Positions 1 to 12,390 of a DNA stretch of 64,000 bases are shown here, in pieces (position 1 is the first letter of the stretch; each line of letters begins with the position of its first letter). The position numbers and the translations under genes were made by a program. The notes beneath the pieces were generated by a model that was given only the letters and a program-made list of their open reading frames with translations, had not been told where the DNA came from and ran no database searches. The stretch comes from Ahaetulla prasina (lineage: Eukaryota; Chordata; Lepidosauria; Squamata; Colubridae), in NCBI RefSeq assembly GCF_028640845.1, contig NC_080540.1, positions 133,700,420 to 133,764,419 of the forward strand, read 5' to 3'.

Positions 1-1811
1 ATATTCTAAAATTATCTTTTGCTCCAGCAAGACACGTCTAGAAATAGTTTTATTTTTGCTGCTAGGAGTGACATTCCTAAATCCACCAACCCCTCCCCCA
101 AAAATCCAGCAAAGATACCCTGACTTATTTATTTGTTAACTTATCAAAAGAAAAAAAAATATGTAATTTTATTTCATAAACCCAGAGTGAAATGAAGTTT
201 CACTTTGCCTAAACATTTCCCAGCTTCTGTATTCTAGCCACATCGTGAAAAGAATGCAGCACTCAGACTATTGACCTTAGCAGTCAAAAAGCTCCCAACA
301 AAAAGCCTAGTTACCAACAGAAACAGAACTTGCAGGCCTTTGTTTGAAAGGTTACGCTGAAATTTAGACTATTCTAATTGCAAAGTGACCATTCATTTTA
401 GAAACTGCAATTGCTGATCTTCTGCTTCTGCTTTTAAAATATCAGGTTATCTAGACAAATTTAAATTAATGCTTCAGTCAAAGCTGATAAATGCTATTAA
501 GAAAATTATGATTACATTGCTCTAAGACCTTAAGTGTTCAAGATCTTATATTGTCATTTGTGCTTCTCCTTAATGCAATTTTCAGTCGCATAAGAAAGGA
601 AGGATTACTATTCAGTATGTGCAGGCAAAATTAAGCAGTTATTACAATGTTAAACTAAAGAAGTAGAAAATAGAATTTAAACCTCATTCATCCATGAAGC
701 TTTTAAGTGATCTGTGAGCAGTTACACTTATTCAATCTAAACCATCTCATAAGGTAGCTGTTCAGAAGCTACCCAGAGTCTTCTGGAGTTGGCAGCCATG
801 TGTTTGGGATTTTCTCAGTTTACTTTGCAGTATTCAGAATATCAATGAATTTAAATATTTCAGATATCCAGTATCCCAAAAAAGTGGAAATGATTATCCT
901 TCACCGGAATGTCCAGAAAAAGAGCAAAAGATTATCCTTCACCAGACAATTTAAAGCGCATGTAATCCACATAACACTACATTTAAATATGTAAGAATCA
1001 ACATTACTTTTTCATTAGCTTCGTTGACCCATAACCCAATGTGTACCAAACAATTTATCAAGTTCAAGTTGAAGCTTTAGGGCTATAATTCTGAAGTGAA
1101 GAATTATATGTAATTAATAGCCAATTCATGTGAATAGATTCATATTAAAGCCTCATTCAGGGCTATATTATAATAAATGCTTGCTAGGTGGATACCATAC
1201 AGTTTAGAAGAAAGGGTATCAGTTAAGTCCCACTAGAAAATACAGTGGGTATCATGGCATTTAAGGAGTAAAGTTCTTTAAGAAATTTCACTGATTGCAA
1301 CGTTTATATTTTTAGCCAGCACAAAATTAATTATGATATAATTATTGCTATAAATTAGTTATCCAAACAACAAGCTTTCTTTTAGATAAAAAATATACAC
1401 TTGGTTTTCTGCTTTGTCCTTATGCTTTTTTTTTCAACACACATCTTCCCATAGGAAATCTTTAAAAACAAAACCACAACCACACTAATAATCAAAATCT
1501 TTGAAACAGTAAATATTAATATTAATAATTTTTAAAAGCACTACAAGAGATTCCACCCAAATGCAAGCTTAGAAAACAGTATGCCTAAAAAAATTAGAAA
1601 ATTTTGTCTTCTCACATTCCCAAGTGCTATCAGCCTTTCAATAAACTATAGATTAGAAGAAAAGGGAACTTACCTTTAACTCACCTGGAATGAGTTTCAA
1701 AAATTTGTGCACTAAGAAAAGACAATTGGAAGTTTAGCTTTTGCTCACGCACGTATATCCTAAGGAAAAGATTATTTTTTTTCACTGTGAAAACTGAAAT
1801 AGCTCCTTCAC
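1..1811. other. SPAG9 intron 5 (partial)
   Basis: AT-rich intron with no recognised exon. A short stretch near 735-765 resembles a decayed SINE 3' region. I see nothing else definable. Confidence 0.6.
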
Positions 1812-1965
1812 CTTGAGGCTGGTGCGGGAACGAGGCTGACTTAGTTCACGGAACTTCCAACTATCTGATCCAGGAGTTTCCACTGATCCTCTCTGAGTAT
1901 CAGGAGTAAGAAGCGCATCTCCTGGAGGGAGCGGAAATATGCCCAATGATATAGGAGGCTCCTTT
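1812..1965 (-). CDS. SPAG9: SPAG9 exon 5 (shared by long and short isoforms)
   Basis: 154 bp between an acceptor CAG (1966-1968) and a GTGAAG donor (1806-1811). One base completes the Arg codon from either exon 4 or the alternative exon; then 51 codons read KEPPISLGIFPLPPGDALL and later TPGSDSWKFRELSQPRSRTS before LK. This matches the Ser/Pro-rich linker of SPAG9 after the first coiled coil (human KERPISLGIFPLPAGDGLL). It ends in phase 0. The donor GTGAAG is weaker than the others, in keeping with known alternative splicing of the following small exon in mammals. The next exon is outside the window. Confidence 0.93.
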
Positions 1966-2645
1966 CTGTAGATAAGGGGGACAATATCATGTTATAATTT
2001 CTTACACATTCTCAATTTTTGAAACTTAAAATGTTAAAATCATCTTTATCATTTTAAAGGGATTCAAGATAAATACTCTCTTACGCTGCTTTATATATGG
2101 GCGGTAGACAATGTATATATTAATTCATTTAAGACCATGTTACTAACATATTTTCCTGAGACAAAGCTAATATCAGCACCTGTGGTTAGAAAATATTGGC
2201 TTATATTAAAATTGTGATGATTATGAATACATTTCTGAGTCGGAAAGCATCATAGCAACTACACACTACAAGTGTATAAAAACAAATGAAATAGTTAGGC
2301 ATCAAGTTTGGAAAAAGGCAACTAATGATAAAAGATTAGAATTTAAAACTAATTATCAAAGTAACTGTGGTTCCAACAGCTTTTGCTAAAGAAACATAGA
2401 CTAAAAACTCCCAGAAAAGCCAAATTCCTCTCCAAATTGAATAAAGGAAATAAGTCATGGAAAAAACTGCATGCAGTTCATTTCACTTTGCTTCTAAACC
2501 AATACTTTCCCAAAATATTCAATCAAAGGAGATTTTTCGCCTAAAAGAAAGATTGGTGTAAGTCTTTCAAAAATCACTGCTTATATTTCATCTCTTAAAT
2601 ATGGATACTTGATTTTCACCAGATGAAAATTAAAGTAGAATGCTT

Positions 2646-2887
2646 CAGACTGTTTTTGAATGATTATGATGTATTATTCTTGATTATTTTTGGGGGAAGT
2701 TAGGAATTGATGATTGTAGGGGTATAATTAAGTTGGGATGAAAATTTTTTAACATATGTTTGTTTTATTTTTAACTATACCTTGTGCCGTTCGGGAAGTC
2801 GGGGAGGGTTGTGAAGGGAGGGGAGAGGAGGGGGGGAAAGGGGGAAAAAATTTTGTAAAACTTTTTGAATAAAAAAAAAAAAAGAAA
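2646..2887 (+). mobile_element. 5'-truncated L1-type LINE with target duplication
   Basis: About 240 bp of 3' UTR with a G-rich polypurine tract (2800-2850), an AATAAA and an A-rich tail. It is flanked by a perfect 21-bp direct repeat (2625-2645 and 2888-2908), the hallmark of target-primed reverse transcription. The G-rich tract before poly(A) is typical of L1 3' UTRs. Confidence 0.85.
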
Positions 2888-4730
2888 GAAAATTAAAGTA
2901 GAATGCTTAATATTTATCAGATCTATTATGCATGTGCATTTATATATTTTCTTGATGTTCTTTAATAAAGCTAGGCCAAAGCTGAATAAAATAGGAATTT
3001 CAACACTGAAATAAAGAGAAAAATAAATTTATATTATACAAAAGTTTCTAAATTCCCACCCTTAACCTAAATGCTAGAGAGAAGATATTAACCTGCAATA
3101 TTATAAAGATACTTTCTGGGAAAGGAAGCCATACAAATAGTTAGACCAAGAGATGCAAAAGCTAATTATAATAACAAAACAAATAATATTGTAATTGTAA
3201 ACTTAATTGGTTTACAAGATTTTCTCAGTTTGTAAAGTAGTTTCAGTGAGGAACCTGATTTCAATCAAGGTATTCCTACCCATTTAAATTAACATTTTGA
3301 ATGGGAATTATAGCTTATGGAAGATAATATAGTCTATCTCTCCTTTGGAGAAGCTGCCAACTTATTAAGTATCATTTGGGACTAGATAATAAAAGGATCC
3401 TCGTTTCCATATGGAATAATAATTAATTTAAAACCTTGGCTGCCACACAAAGACATTCATGATTTCAGAGAATGTTTAACAAATATTGACTAGTCAAACC
3501 AGGACAATCATTTGACTATTCAATTGATTAGTATGCTGGTCCTACACATCCATTCACCAGACTTGCTCTGTACTATATAAAAGCTTTCATTCACACTGTA
3601 TCACTAGCCAAGTTTCCCACAGAAAAGATGGCTCCAAGTGGAACAAGATCAAGAAACACTGCTTCAGCTACCTTAAGGTTTCTATAGTGTTTTAGATTAG
3701 CATTCCTGTGTAGAACATCTATAGCTGCAGCCATCTCTGTTGCTATTACTGCAAGGTCTATGTCACATCTATCATACTACAGGGTTTTGCCCCAAAGATA
3801 ATGACTCCTCCCCTGCAGCATTTGGTTATTCTAAGGAAATACTGTTTCACATGCAAAAACAACAATCGTGCTTATTAGCATAAGGGCTAAAATGAGAAAG
3901 CAAGGTGGCCTGACATGTGGCCAGGCGTAGTGCGGGAGGAAAAGATAGTTACATATCAGCAATGAATCATTTGTGCCACGAACAATGGAAGATGACCAGA
4001 AAAAGTCTCTCTGGTTCAACAAATCGACACAAAGTAAAATACCAGGCCAGGCAGTTAAATAAAAGGAGTAACTGACGAGTAACTACAATCAGCCAACATC
4101 TGCACTACAGCTTATGTGCCAGTTGTACATCGGATCATATGTGCTGGCTTCCTCTCAGTGCCCTGATTAGCTTGACAGTGTCCACCGGAGGCTTGTGTAT
4201 AATTATGTTCCGCCATTGATTTCTGCTTACCACCAAAGTGAAAAATAAGCTAAAAACAAGCCATGCTATTGTTTTTTCTGACTAGTCACCAGCACACTAT
4301 ACATCAATCTGAAAACAATTTCTAACAAAGTTAGCAGCAGCTCTCAGCATTAGTATACAAAATAAGCGACTTCAAACAGATCCAAAAGCTGTATGTAAGC
4401 ATGTCTCTATCATGTACCTATGTTAAAATTGTCCTGAAACAAATTATGCTGAAGACGGTGCTCATGCAGGACCAAAGATGGCAATCGTTATAAATCAGTA
4501 TGAATTTCTTCATACTGATAGAAACAACATGGACAGTATTCATATAACTTAGAACTTCTATAAGTAAATAAAAGGAGGTCCTTTTTCACGGTGCTGCTCT
4601 TTTAAAGTATGCGTCACCCAAGGGGTTCACTGGAATTCACTGAGCAAAGACTGGGAAGTCCTTCCCCTCATTGGTCAGTTGCTACTACTCACTCTGATCT
4701 CATTCATTGCTCATGATTTATGCTACTTTA

Positions 4731-5201
4731 CAGGTAGTCCTCAAGTTACAAGGAATTGCCTTTGCTAATATATGTGGTCATAAAGTGTAACATCAGGTGA
4801 CCAAATTGCTTAGTAAAGACAAGCAGTCATAACCCCAAGATCTGCACGTCATTAAGTGGAAAGGGTCCCAGGCAAGGAGTGTAGGCATGCCGCAAGCTTG
4901 TGAGCGAGCATAGAGAGGCTGGGAAAGAGGGGGCTGTTGGGTGCAAGCAAGCAAGAGGGAAGGGGGGTGCAGTGTGTGCAACCAAAGAAATGTTGGAAGT
5001 GCCTTGTGACCTTCCCTGCTGACTTCTCCATTGATTTTGCTTGTGGGAAGTGCCAGCAGAGAAGGTTGGCAATAGCGATCACCCAATTGTGGGAAGCTGC
5101 AATGACTGGAACCTTGAGAATTGGCCATAATTCCCTTTGTTCAGCGCCATCATACCTTCAAACAGTCACTGAACAAATGGTTGTAACTCAAGGAATACTT
5201 G
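4731..5201 (+). mobile_element. Tigger-like MITE copy A
   Basis: Terminal inverted repeats CAGGTAGTCCTCAAGTTAC and GTAACTCAAGGAATACTTG, flanked by TA on both sides, as for Tc1/mariner elements. The interior has the family's repeated 'not on strand' style phrases (CACTTAAC-like) and no transposase. The short ORFs here are products of the repeat. Confidence 0.75.
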
Positions 5202-5694
5202 TATTGTCTTCATTTTAAAAAAATATTTTGTTTTTAATATTAGCCATTTTTAAACATTGTGAGCAATCATAAGAAGCTTTTGATGAGAAAAGTAAATGTT
5301 TCCAGATGACCCCAAATTATACTTACATGAAACTCAGGAATCAGATAAAACTGTGTTTTGGTTTAAGATGAGAATGAATGTCATTTAAAAGATCTTCGAT
5401 TAGTAGCCAAGCATATAAAAATCTGAATGATTTGAAAGAATTTCCTAATTCTGCCCTGAACAGAATTCGAATTATTGCCTTTGCTATTTTCATTTTTGTA
5501 TACATTATGAATGTGCAAATAATGCAAATAGATACACAAGCATCAGAACCTATTAAATGTAATGCTAAGAAAATGTATGGAATCCAGACTTTTCTGTATG
5601 TGCCATCTAGACCTGATTAAAACAAGATAATTCAGTTAAATGTTGGCAATCCACATAATACTATGGCTATACAGTAGCTTTAACCAAAAACTTT

Positions 5695-5915
5695 CAACTA
5701 TGGACCTCACCCCATTCCTAAGAGGACCATAAGGGGCGTGCATAAGCGCACAAACATGCCTACCGTTCCTGTCCTATTGTTTTTCTTTTCTTCTTCCTAT
5801 ATATATATATATATATGCTTATACCTCCTAACATTTACTCATATATATGTTTATATACTATATAATCTTTTTGTATGATGTTGTGACAAAATAAATAAAT
5901 AAATAAAATAAAAAT
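5695..5915 (+). mobile_element. CR1/L2-clade LINE 3' tail
   Basis: Shares the segment with GGGGCGTGCATAAGCGCAC and CTACCGTTCCTGTCCTATTG with the reversed copy at 43,600-43,800. Ends with a TGACAAAATAAATAAATAAA tail. A (TA)n run at 5799-5816 lies inside. Severely 5'-truncated. Confidence 0.7.
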
Positions 5916-6599
5916 AATTCTAAAAACGGTTTGGGAGCACTCGGTGCACAAATGTTTCCCTTGCTTACAACTCTCTAACATAACTGCATCTTCTCGTGGT
6001 ACCAGGTGACAGCTTCAGAAGGCAGTTGTGCACTCCCAGGAAATCTCACAGTTGCTTTAAAAAGTTGCAGGAGATGCTATTTCTATGCTGTTGCACATTC
6101 CAAAACACCTTTCTGAATGGAATCCAACGTATGGCAGAGTCTTAATATATAGTATCTCGTTAGTTCACCAAAAAGCAACTTCACTGCATTTGATTGCACA
6201 TAAAAACAGTCCATGAAACAAAAATATTCATACATGCAGTCATCTATTTTCTATCTGATTTCTGTACAGTATTTTCTAATAGTACCTATCTCTGAAACCA
6301 CTCATTTCACAAGAAAAGCCAAGAGAATGCGCTGATTTATTTGAATAGTTTGTATATGTTTAGTTATTAAATATCCAATTATAATTGTTTATCAGGCATC
6401 AGATAACTATTACTAAAATCTATTTGAATAGATATACACACACATACATAGTTCACCATCAGCAACAATGCACAAGGTATGGCTACTACATGAATATCCA
6501 CGTCTTCCATACAGCTTTAATATAGGAAGATTCCCAGTCTGCAATTATGCTATTATGTATCGTGTGAAAAGATATACACATTAAGCAAAGCTATGGCAT

Positions 6600-7122
6600 G
6601 TTTAAATCATCTTTATTGAGCAACATTCACACATTGTAACAAGCCATAACATGGGGCATTTATATCTGTTAAGTCATTTTACAAGGTTTAATGCTAGAAC
6701 AATGAAAAACACACTTCACGTAGTGTATTAGTGTGAACAAAACACTTCTCAAAACCCTGAGGCAGCTGCATCTTCTGAAGGTCAACCTAGCAATTCTGAG
6801 CGCTTTCCCGGGTTTTCCATGTACATTCTGCTCAGTCTGTCATCTAAACAAAGCAGCTGAATGCAGAAAAGGCACAAAGAACAACCTAAACCACAATTCT
6901 TCAAGGAGAACTTCACTTGTACAAAATATACTTTGTTCAGCATGTCTTTGGATGCTTTGCACAATCTTCCCACTTGGACTCTTTTGAATTCCATGGCTTC
7001 AATTTATCATTCTCCTCTAGTTTCAAAGTTTTCACTGAAAATATTTTTCCTGAAATATGTCTTGTCAATGGAAAGGATATGACTACTCTTTTTTTATTGG
7101 GGAGATTGATCTTATAAGCAAT
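6600..7122 (-). other. Orphan minus-strand open frame with acceptor and poly(A) signal
   Basis: A minus-strand frame opens directly after an AACAG acceptor-like site (7123-7127) and runs 61 codons to TGA at 6937-6939. It is followed about 320 bp later by AATAAA (6612-6617). The predicted peptide is Lys/Glu-rich with hydrophilic ends. In frame, a stop codon sits just upstream of the acceptor. It is not part of known SPAG9, and no family was recognised. It may be an alternative terminal exon, an old retrocopy, or chance. Confidence 0.25.
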
Positions 7123-7827
7123 CTGTTTTTACAGAATATATGACGATGCTCATATATTCTACTTTAATGGTACCAAATCTTTTTTTAAAAAAAATTCACT
7201 AATCATTTCAACTGGCCTACTCTGAAATAATTTTTTACATTCTGCCAAGAAACAAACACTAATGGAGTCTGTTTAATTTCAATTTTCTAATTTTGTTAAA
7301 TTTATTGGAGACCCATTTTCCTGTGGGGCTACTCCAGGCCTCTTACAACAGTAAAACGGGAAAAAAAATATTTTAAAAAATCAAATGTTAAGTAGGAATG
7401 GTCAAGTAAGTGCAAATGCAATATAATCCATGGAAAGATGCTACCAGTTCTATACATGTGTGTTTAAATCCACCATTGTACTCCATTTATATTAGCTACA
7501 CTGTAAAGGGGTAAGGGGAAGTTCTACCCCTCTACTTTCTATTTTCAGCTATAGTATGAATGAAAGAACATTCAGGTCCTTTAGTCATTGTGTGAATACC
7601 ACATCTGAAAACTCACAATCAATTCTTCACAATTGGTCAGATTCCTCACTGGCTTGCAAAACTAGATAAAAGGTAACCCTTAGCTACTGAAAACATGAAT
7701 ACTAATATTTGCAGCCTTCTACAAAACACACGCCTACAATTTAAGACCCCAGTTAATGGATAAATTTTATTTTGCATCCAAAAGTTTATATATCTATATA
7801 TTATTATTTAAAACTAATTATTTAAAA

Positions 7828-7909
7828 CTATATATATATATACACATATATATACATACACACACACATACATACATACACACATATACATATATACACA
7901 CACACAAAA

Positions 7910-7942
<33 letters not shown>
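7828..7942 (+). repeat. Compound (TA)n/(CA)n microsatellite
   Basis: TA-rich run passing into CACATA units and then a (CA) run at about 7911-7940. ORFs over it (poly-His/Thr or poly-Cys/Val) are artefacts. Confidence 0.95.
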
Positions 7943-7944
<2 letters not shown>

Positions 7945-9061
7945 GTAGAAGCATATACATTAAACAGCTTTTTGTAAACATTTTTGACAAAGCAAAAAGA
8001 TCCATCTGTGATAAAATTTAAATGTCTTCATTTTGTATTCTTCAAACTTTCTATGGCCTTTTACTTTTAAATTAAATCTCCTTAGACTGGATCATCAGAA
8101 TCTCCTACTTATGTTAAAACTTCTCTCTCCCTTGATCTTCCAGGGAAATATGAAAATCCTAATACCCCACGGGAGGTTTGTAGAAGTTCTTATGAGACAA
8201 GGCAATTCAACAAAATATATTGATCCACTTACATTAACCCTCCTGTAAAAGCTATGTATGCTGTTTGCTGTACTTTTATGTAACAGCAGAGTTCAAATTG
8301 ATAAGAATTGGATCAATGTAGGTAAAATTTCATTAGAGAAAGGTTCCAGATAGAAACAAGTTTTACTGAATTGTGGATATCAGACTGTAATGCTTGATTT
8401 TGATTTGCTAGCCATACCTTAATATGCATGCAATTATGCATGCAACCAATGTAGATATTTGATTTTTAAGAAATAGAAGTTTTCAAGCAGCAATATTAAA
8501 CAATGTTGCTATAAATGTTGTTTGGTAAGTCCAGACAAACAATCTGCAACTCAGTACTCTGGGGTGAAAAAAAAATTACTAAATACAGGTTTAAAAAGTA
8601 TACATTTACATCCTATTTTTCACATTATAGCTAAATGCATGGCCACAATCTATTCAGAGAAATAAAAAGCAATTATGCAATTTGAATAATCTGTGTTGAA
8701 GAATTAATCCCAGGCAGTTTATACAAGATTGTTGAAAGCAAAACACAAACTGAATAAACGAAAGGCTGTCACAGAAAGCTTTTTGAAGTTGCTAATTGCC
8801 TGAAAGAGCTAATTGATTTTCAAGAAGCAACTGATTTTATAATCTCAAACAAAGCACATCAAAAATCACATCCCACCTTTACAATAGTAAATTGTACATT
8901 TTCTACAAAATATCAAATTGCGATTTGAAAATGGCTCTTCAAATCAGCATCACCCCACCATTTCCCGCTTTCTACTCCTACTCAAGAGAAAAGAAATAAC
9001 ATGGTAGGCTAAGAACAAAGATTTTTTTAAAAAAAAAACAAAGGTTCCAGGGTCAGAATAC

Positions 9062-9222
9062 CTGAGAATCCTTGGTAAATTCTGCGTCAGAGCTGGCACA
9101 CCAGTGGATATAGAAAAGTGCACAAGCAGCAAAACGGAAAGAGACACTAAAATCGCTGAATTAATGACCACCGCCCCGCCAACGAAGCCAAATACAAATA
9201 GCAGCATGCATCCAGGACTCAT
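9062..9222 (-). CDS. SPAG9: SPAG9 alternative first exon (hydrophobic N-terminus)
   Basis: 161 bp from ATG at 9222 to a GTATTC donor (9056-9061), located between canonical exons 4 and 5. It encodes 53 codons plus AG: starts MSPGCMLLFVFGFVGGAVV and ends ALTQNLPRIL. Residues about 4-38 are almost wholly hydrophobic, so this form would start with a membrane anchor or signal-anchor instead of the RH1 domain. The phase-2 end joins exon 5 exactly as exon 4 does, giving Arg then Lys. I recognise the same N-terminus as that of a short human SPAG9 isoform, so the exon is conserved between mammals and reptiles. Its own promoter is inferred just upstream. Confidence 0.92.
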
Positions 9223-9545
9223 GGCGCTGCGCTGGCATGGTGAAATGCAAGAACCGAGGCTACGCAGGGGACAAGAGAGTATCTTTGTAGTAAAAGTCTG
9301 TCATTGAGCTGCTGCCACAGAAACAATGCCATCGACAGCCGCTTTCCACTATCTTCTGCAGCAGCTCCAAAGCAAAATGACATCACCTCGCTCTCCTCCC
9401 CCACCTACAAAGAAAAAAGCAATCCGAGCGGCTTCTCTTTGCTTCAGCATCTATGCAGCAACCTAAGGATACAAGCAAGCTTGTTGGCAGTTTCCTCCAC
9501 CCCCTACGCTGAACCTTTGCAGCTTGGCTCCACTTGATTGGACAG
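9223..9545 (-). promoter_or_regulatory. Probable promoter/5' UTR of the short SPAG9 isoform
   Basis: Sequence upstream (minus strand) of the alternative first exon. It is less AT-rich than the surrounding intron and has an inverted CCAAT box (ATTGG on the plus strand at 9537-9541), about 315 bp before the ATG. No TATA box was evident. The role is inferred from position; the transcription start is not known. Confidence 0.5.
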
Positions 9546-9934
9546 GAAGCTCAGGCGTCTCCATAATGTAGACAAAGCTTTAGTTGGAGATGTCCTTTCA
9601 TGAAAATGTGCACAATAGTATAAAAATGGAAATGAGATTCAGTTATTTCACACCCTTAATTGCATATCCTTTGGTTGTTCTTCATCTGCGTTGGAGAAGG
9701 GAAAGAAAAACCCTGCTACACAAAATGTAGATAAGAATGAGTTTTAAACCGAAAACAGTGTCAACAAGGCAATTTTCCCATTAAAATGATGTTCATTCCT
9801 CCTGCAAAACTTCTACAGTCTTTCTTATATTCCAGCAAAAATATAATTGTGATTACTCATTATTCAAGATTTTAAAAAAGGGTTTGAAACAAAATTGAAT
9901 AGGTTTTACTCAGGCTAAAATCAATAAAGCTTAC

Positions 9935-10029
9935 CTAATTCTACTGTGCATGATGGGTTCTGGCTGTTCACCTCCTGTCAACTGATGAAATTTTGCTCTT
10001 TCCAAATGTTCCATATAATTATGAATCAT
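9935..10029 (-). CDS. SPAG9: SPAG9 exon 4
   Basis: 95 bp between an acceptor CAG (10030-10032) and a GTAAGC donor (9929-9934). It encodes 31 codons plus two bases, beginning MIHNYMEHLERAKFHQL and ending IMHSRI, with AG carried over to form Arg with the first base of exon 5. The human counterpart has MIHNYMEHLERTKLHQL, so this is a clear orthologous coiled-coil segment. The middle (about residues 18-27 of the exon) is more divergent than the ends. Confidence 0.94.
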
Positions 10030-12182
10030 CTGTTGTTGAAAGAGGGGAGGATAAAAGAATTTAAACTGTTTCATACCTATTTAAGCTATTTTTTTAAATT
10101 ATTTCCTTTCAATTTCCCAATGTTCCCTCTATCACGAAACCACTATCAGTGGTATGTTTTATGTACTTCAGACTATATAAATCATCCCATGCATCAAAAA
10201 CTACCATCATAATACATTAATTCGTTCCAAAGTTATTTTCTCCTTTCAATATACAACTTTATCTTAATTTACATTAATACAAGCGGTCCTTTTTTTTTTT
10301 ACACTTCCACACATTTATAAAATTATACAATTTCAGCAACATGAGACAAATATACACTGTCACCCAAGTGCAAACCAAGAGAACCAATAGAAGCCCCAGT
10401 AGATCCAGTGGAAAAGATACCTTGATAAACTGAGAAAACGTCACATATTTGTTTGGGGAAGGATGGGTGGTTGGAGAAGGTTACAGTGGTGCCCAGTTTT
10501 GATGCAATGGGAAACCATGATTCCTCATTATGTGAAAGGGTTGTGGAAGATTCTGTGAGGAAATAAGAAGTTTTTGCATCTTCTTTTAACTATAGAAGAA
10601 TTACTTACAAATAATTAAATTTGGGGAACTGAAAACAAGTCTAAACAAAAAGAGCTTTCAGATCCAACTTTTTCAGAAACCATAATTAAATCAGTAACTT
10701 GACTTCTAAACACAAGAGGAGATATGCTTCCAACTCCCTTTATTTTGAGAAGGGGAATGGGATAGCAAAGTAGCTTCTGATTACATCTGAACTGAGCCAG
10801 AGAAGTTGAGACTGTTTTTCATTTGGCACATTTAATATCCCACCCTTATTTTAAGTTTATAGTATATTTTTAAAAGATCGGCAACTAAGTGCACATGTTC
10901 AGAGCAATGTATCTGGTAGCTTATGAATTTTAATATATTGTGTTAGCATGCCACTTATACTACAATGAGGAACAGAAGGATATTGCTCTCACACCCTGGT
11001 GGTTTTTCCATTGTTGAAAATAAGATGTTGGTCTCTCTTGGTCTGGACTAGGTGAAGATCTTGGTTCAATTATTCTGTAGACTACAGATGACTAAGGTTT
11101 TATTGCATTGTATCTTACAGGAAAAAAATAAGGGGAAAGAGTAAGACAGTTGCAGAATCCATTCATAATGAGTTTAGTATATTAGTCATTGACATGAATC
11201 CATCCAATTCTACTATTTGTGTCACAATAAACTACTTCCAGATCAATTTCATATAAATGTGTTTTCTAAGATTCCTACTGTAGAATTAGAATTAATTGGA
11301 AATAGGATCTAGAATTAAAAAGTGCATGCTTAAGCACTTTAATATACCAACAATCAATTGAGCTACTTTTTTATCTGGGTAAATTAAGGGTTTTAACCAA
11401 GGGTTAGATAGCCAGATTGTCTATTTACATCACTCCACAAATAGTTGGAAGCTATGTCATGCTATTGGCCAAGCACCCGATAAGACAGCTTCTAGCAAAG
11501 GCTTTTTAATTTCAGATAAAATATCACATTTCTAAAATGTGTGGAAAAATATTCCCCATATCTTCAGCATCAAAGTAGGATCAAATAATGCAAAGAAAAG
11601 GACTCATATGTGTGTTTACATGATTTCATAAAGATGGATGGCTTATTTTCATAGGTAATTAATTACTCCCTTCACGGATAAACCAATTACAGACACATGC
11701 AAATTATAATTAGTACTAATATCTCTTTTTGAGTTCTACTATCTATAGCTAAGCCTACCATCATGTCATATTGCATTGCGGTCATTCAACATATCAAAAC
11801 GATCTTCATGAACATTTCAGATTAAGCAGAATAACATGAGAGACCACATTAATAATGTGGAAGTAAAATAATAAAAAAAAATGCTACTGTATGCAATTCA
11901 TTCATAAAGAATTAGCATTATTTCTAATCTGTGACCTCTATTTTTATAACTGGATAATATAAGACTTCTATGTGACTTACAAATACTCTGAATAATAATA
12001 ATTTGCTTTTTTAAAAAATAAAAAAAGAATGAAGATCAGGCATTATTGGTATTTTTATGCTGTTGCTTATATAACCACAAAACAAATTAAATCTTACTAT
12101 TAAAAATTGAGTTATTAAAAATATGTGTTTATTATTTCTGATATTGTATATACTTCTTTACCTGACTGACCAAAAACTGCCT

Positions 12183-12390
12183 TTATAGTTTCCTTGGCAG
12201 TGTTTTCAGAAATAGTTTGCCATGGTCTGTTATTCTGTTATACTCTTTTTCCTAGAGTGAGACTGACTGACCCAAAGTCACCCAGCTGGCTTTGTTTCTA
12301 CTGGCAGAATTGGAATTCATGGTCTCCTGATTTCTATTATAGCCAGCTGCCTTTATCCATTACAGTATACTGGCTCTCTTTACAGGCATA
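12183..12390 (-). mobile_element. tRNA-derived CORE/MIR-like SINE copy
   Basis: Minus-strand copy: head AGAGCCAG, tRNA-like B-box region and a core with the AGCTGGGTGAC/TTGGGTCAGTCA phrase shared with MIR-type SINEs. The same family is at 49485-49725. Diverged. Confidence 0.65.

Noticed and set aside
1671..1700. Possible micro-exon on the minus strand (acceptor CCAG, 11 bases, then GTAAGT)
   Set aside because: It would shift the SPAG9 frame and does not match any known exon.
7756..8005. ORFs across the (CA)n microsatellite
   Set aside because: Artefacts of tandem repeats.
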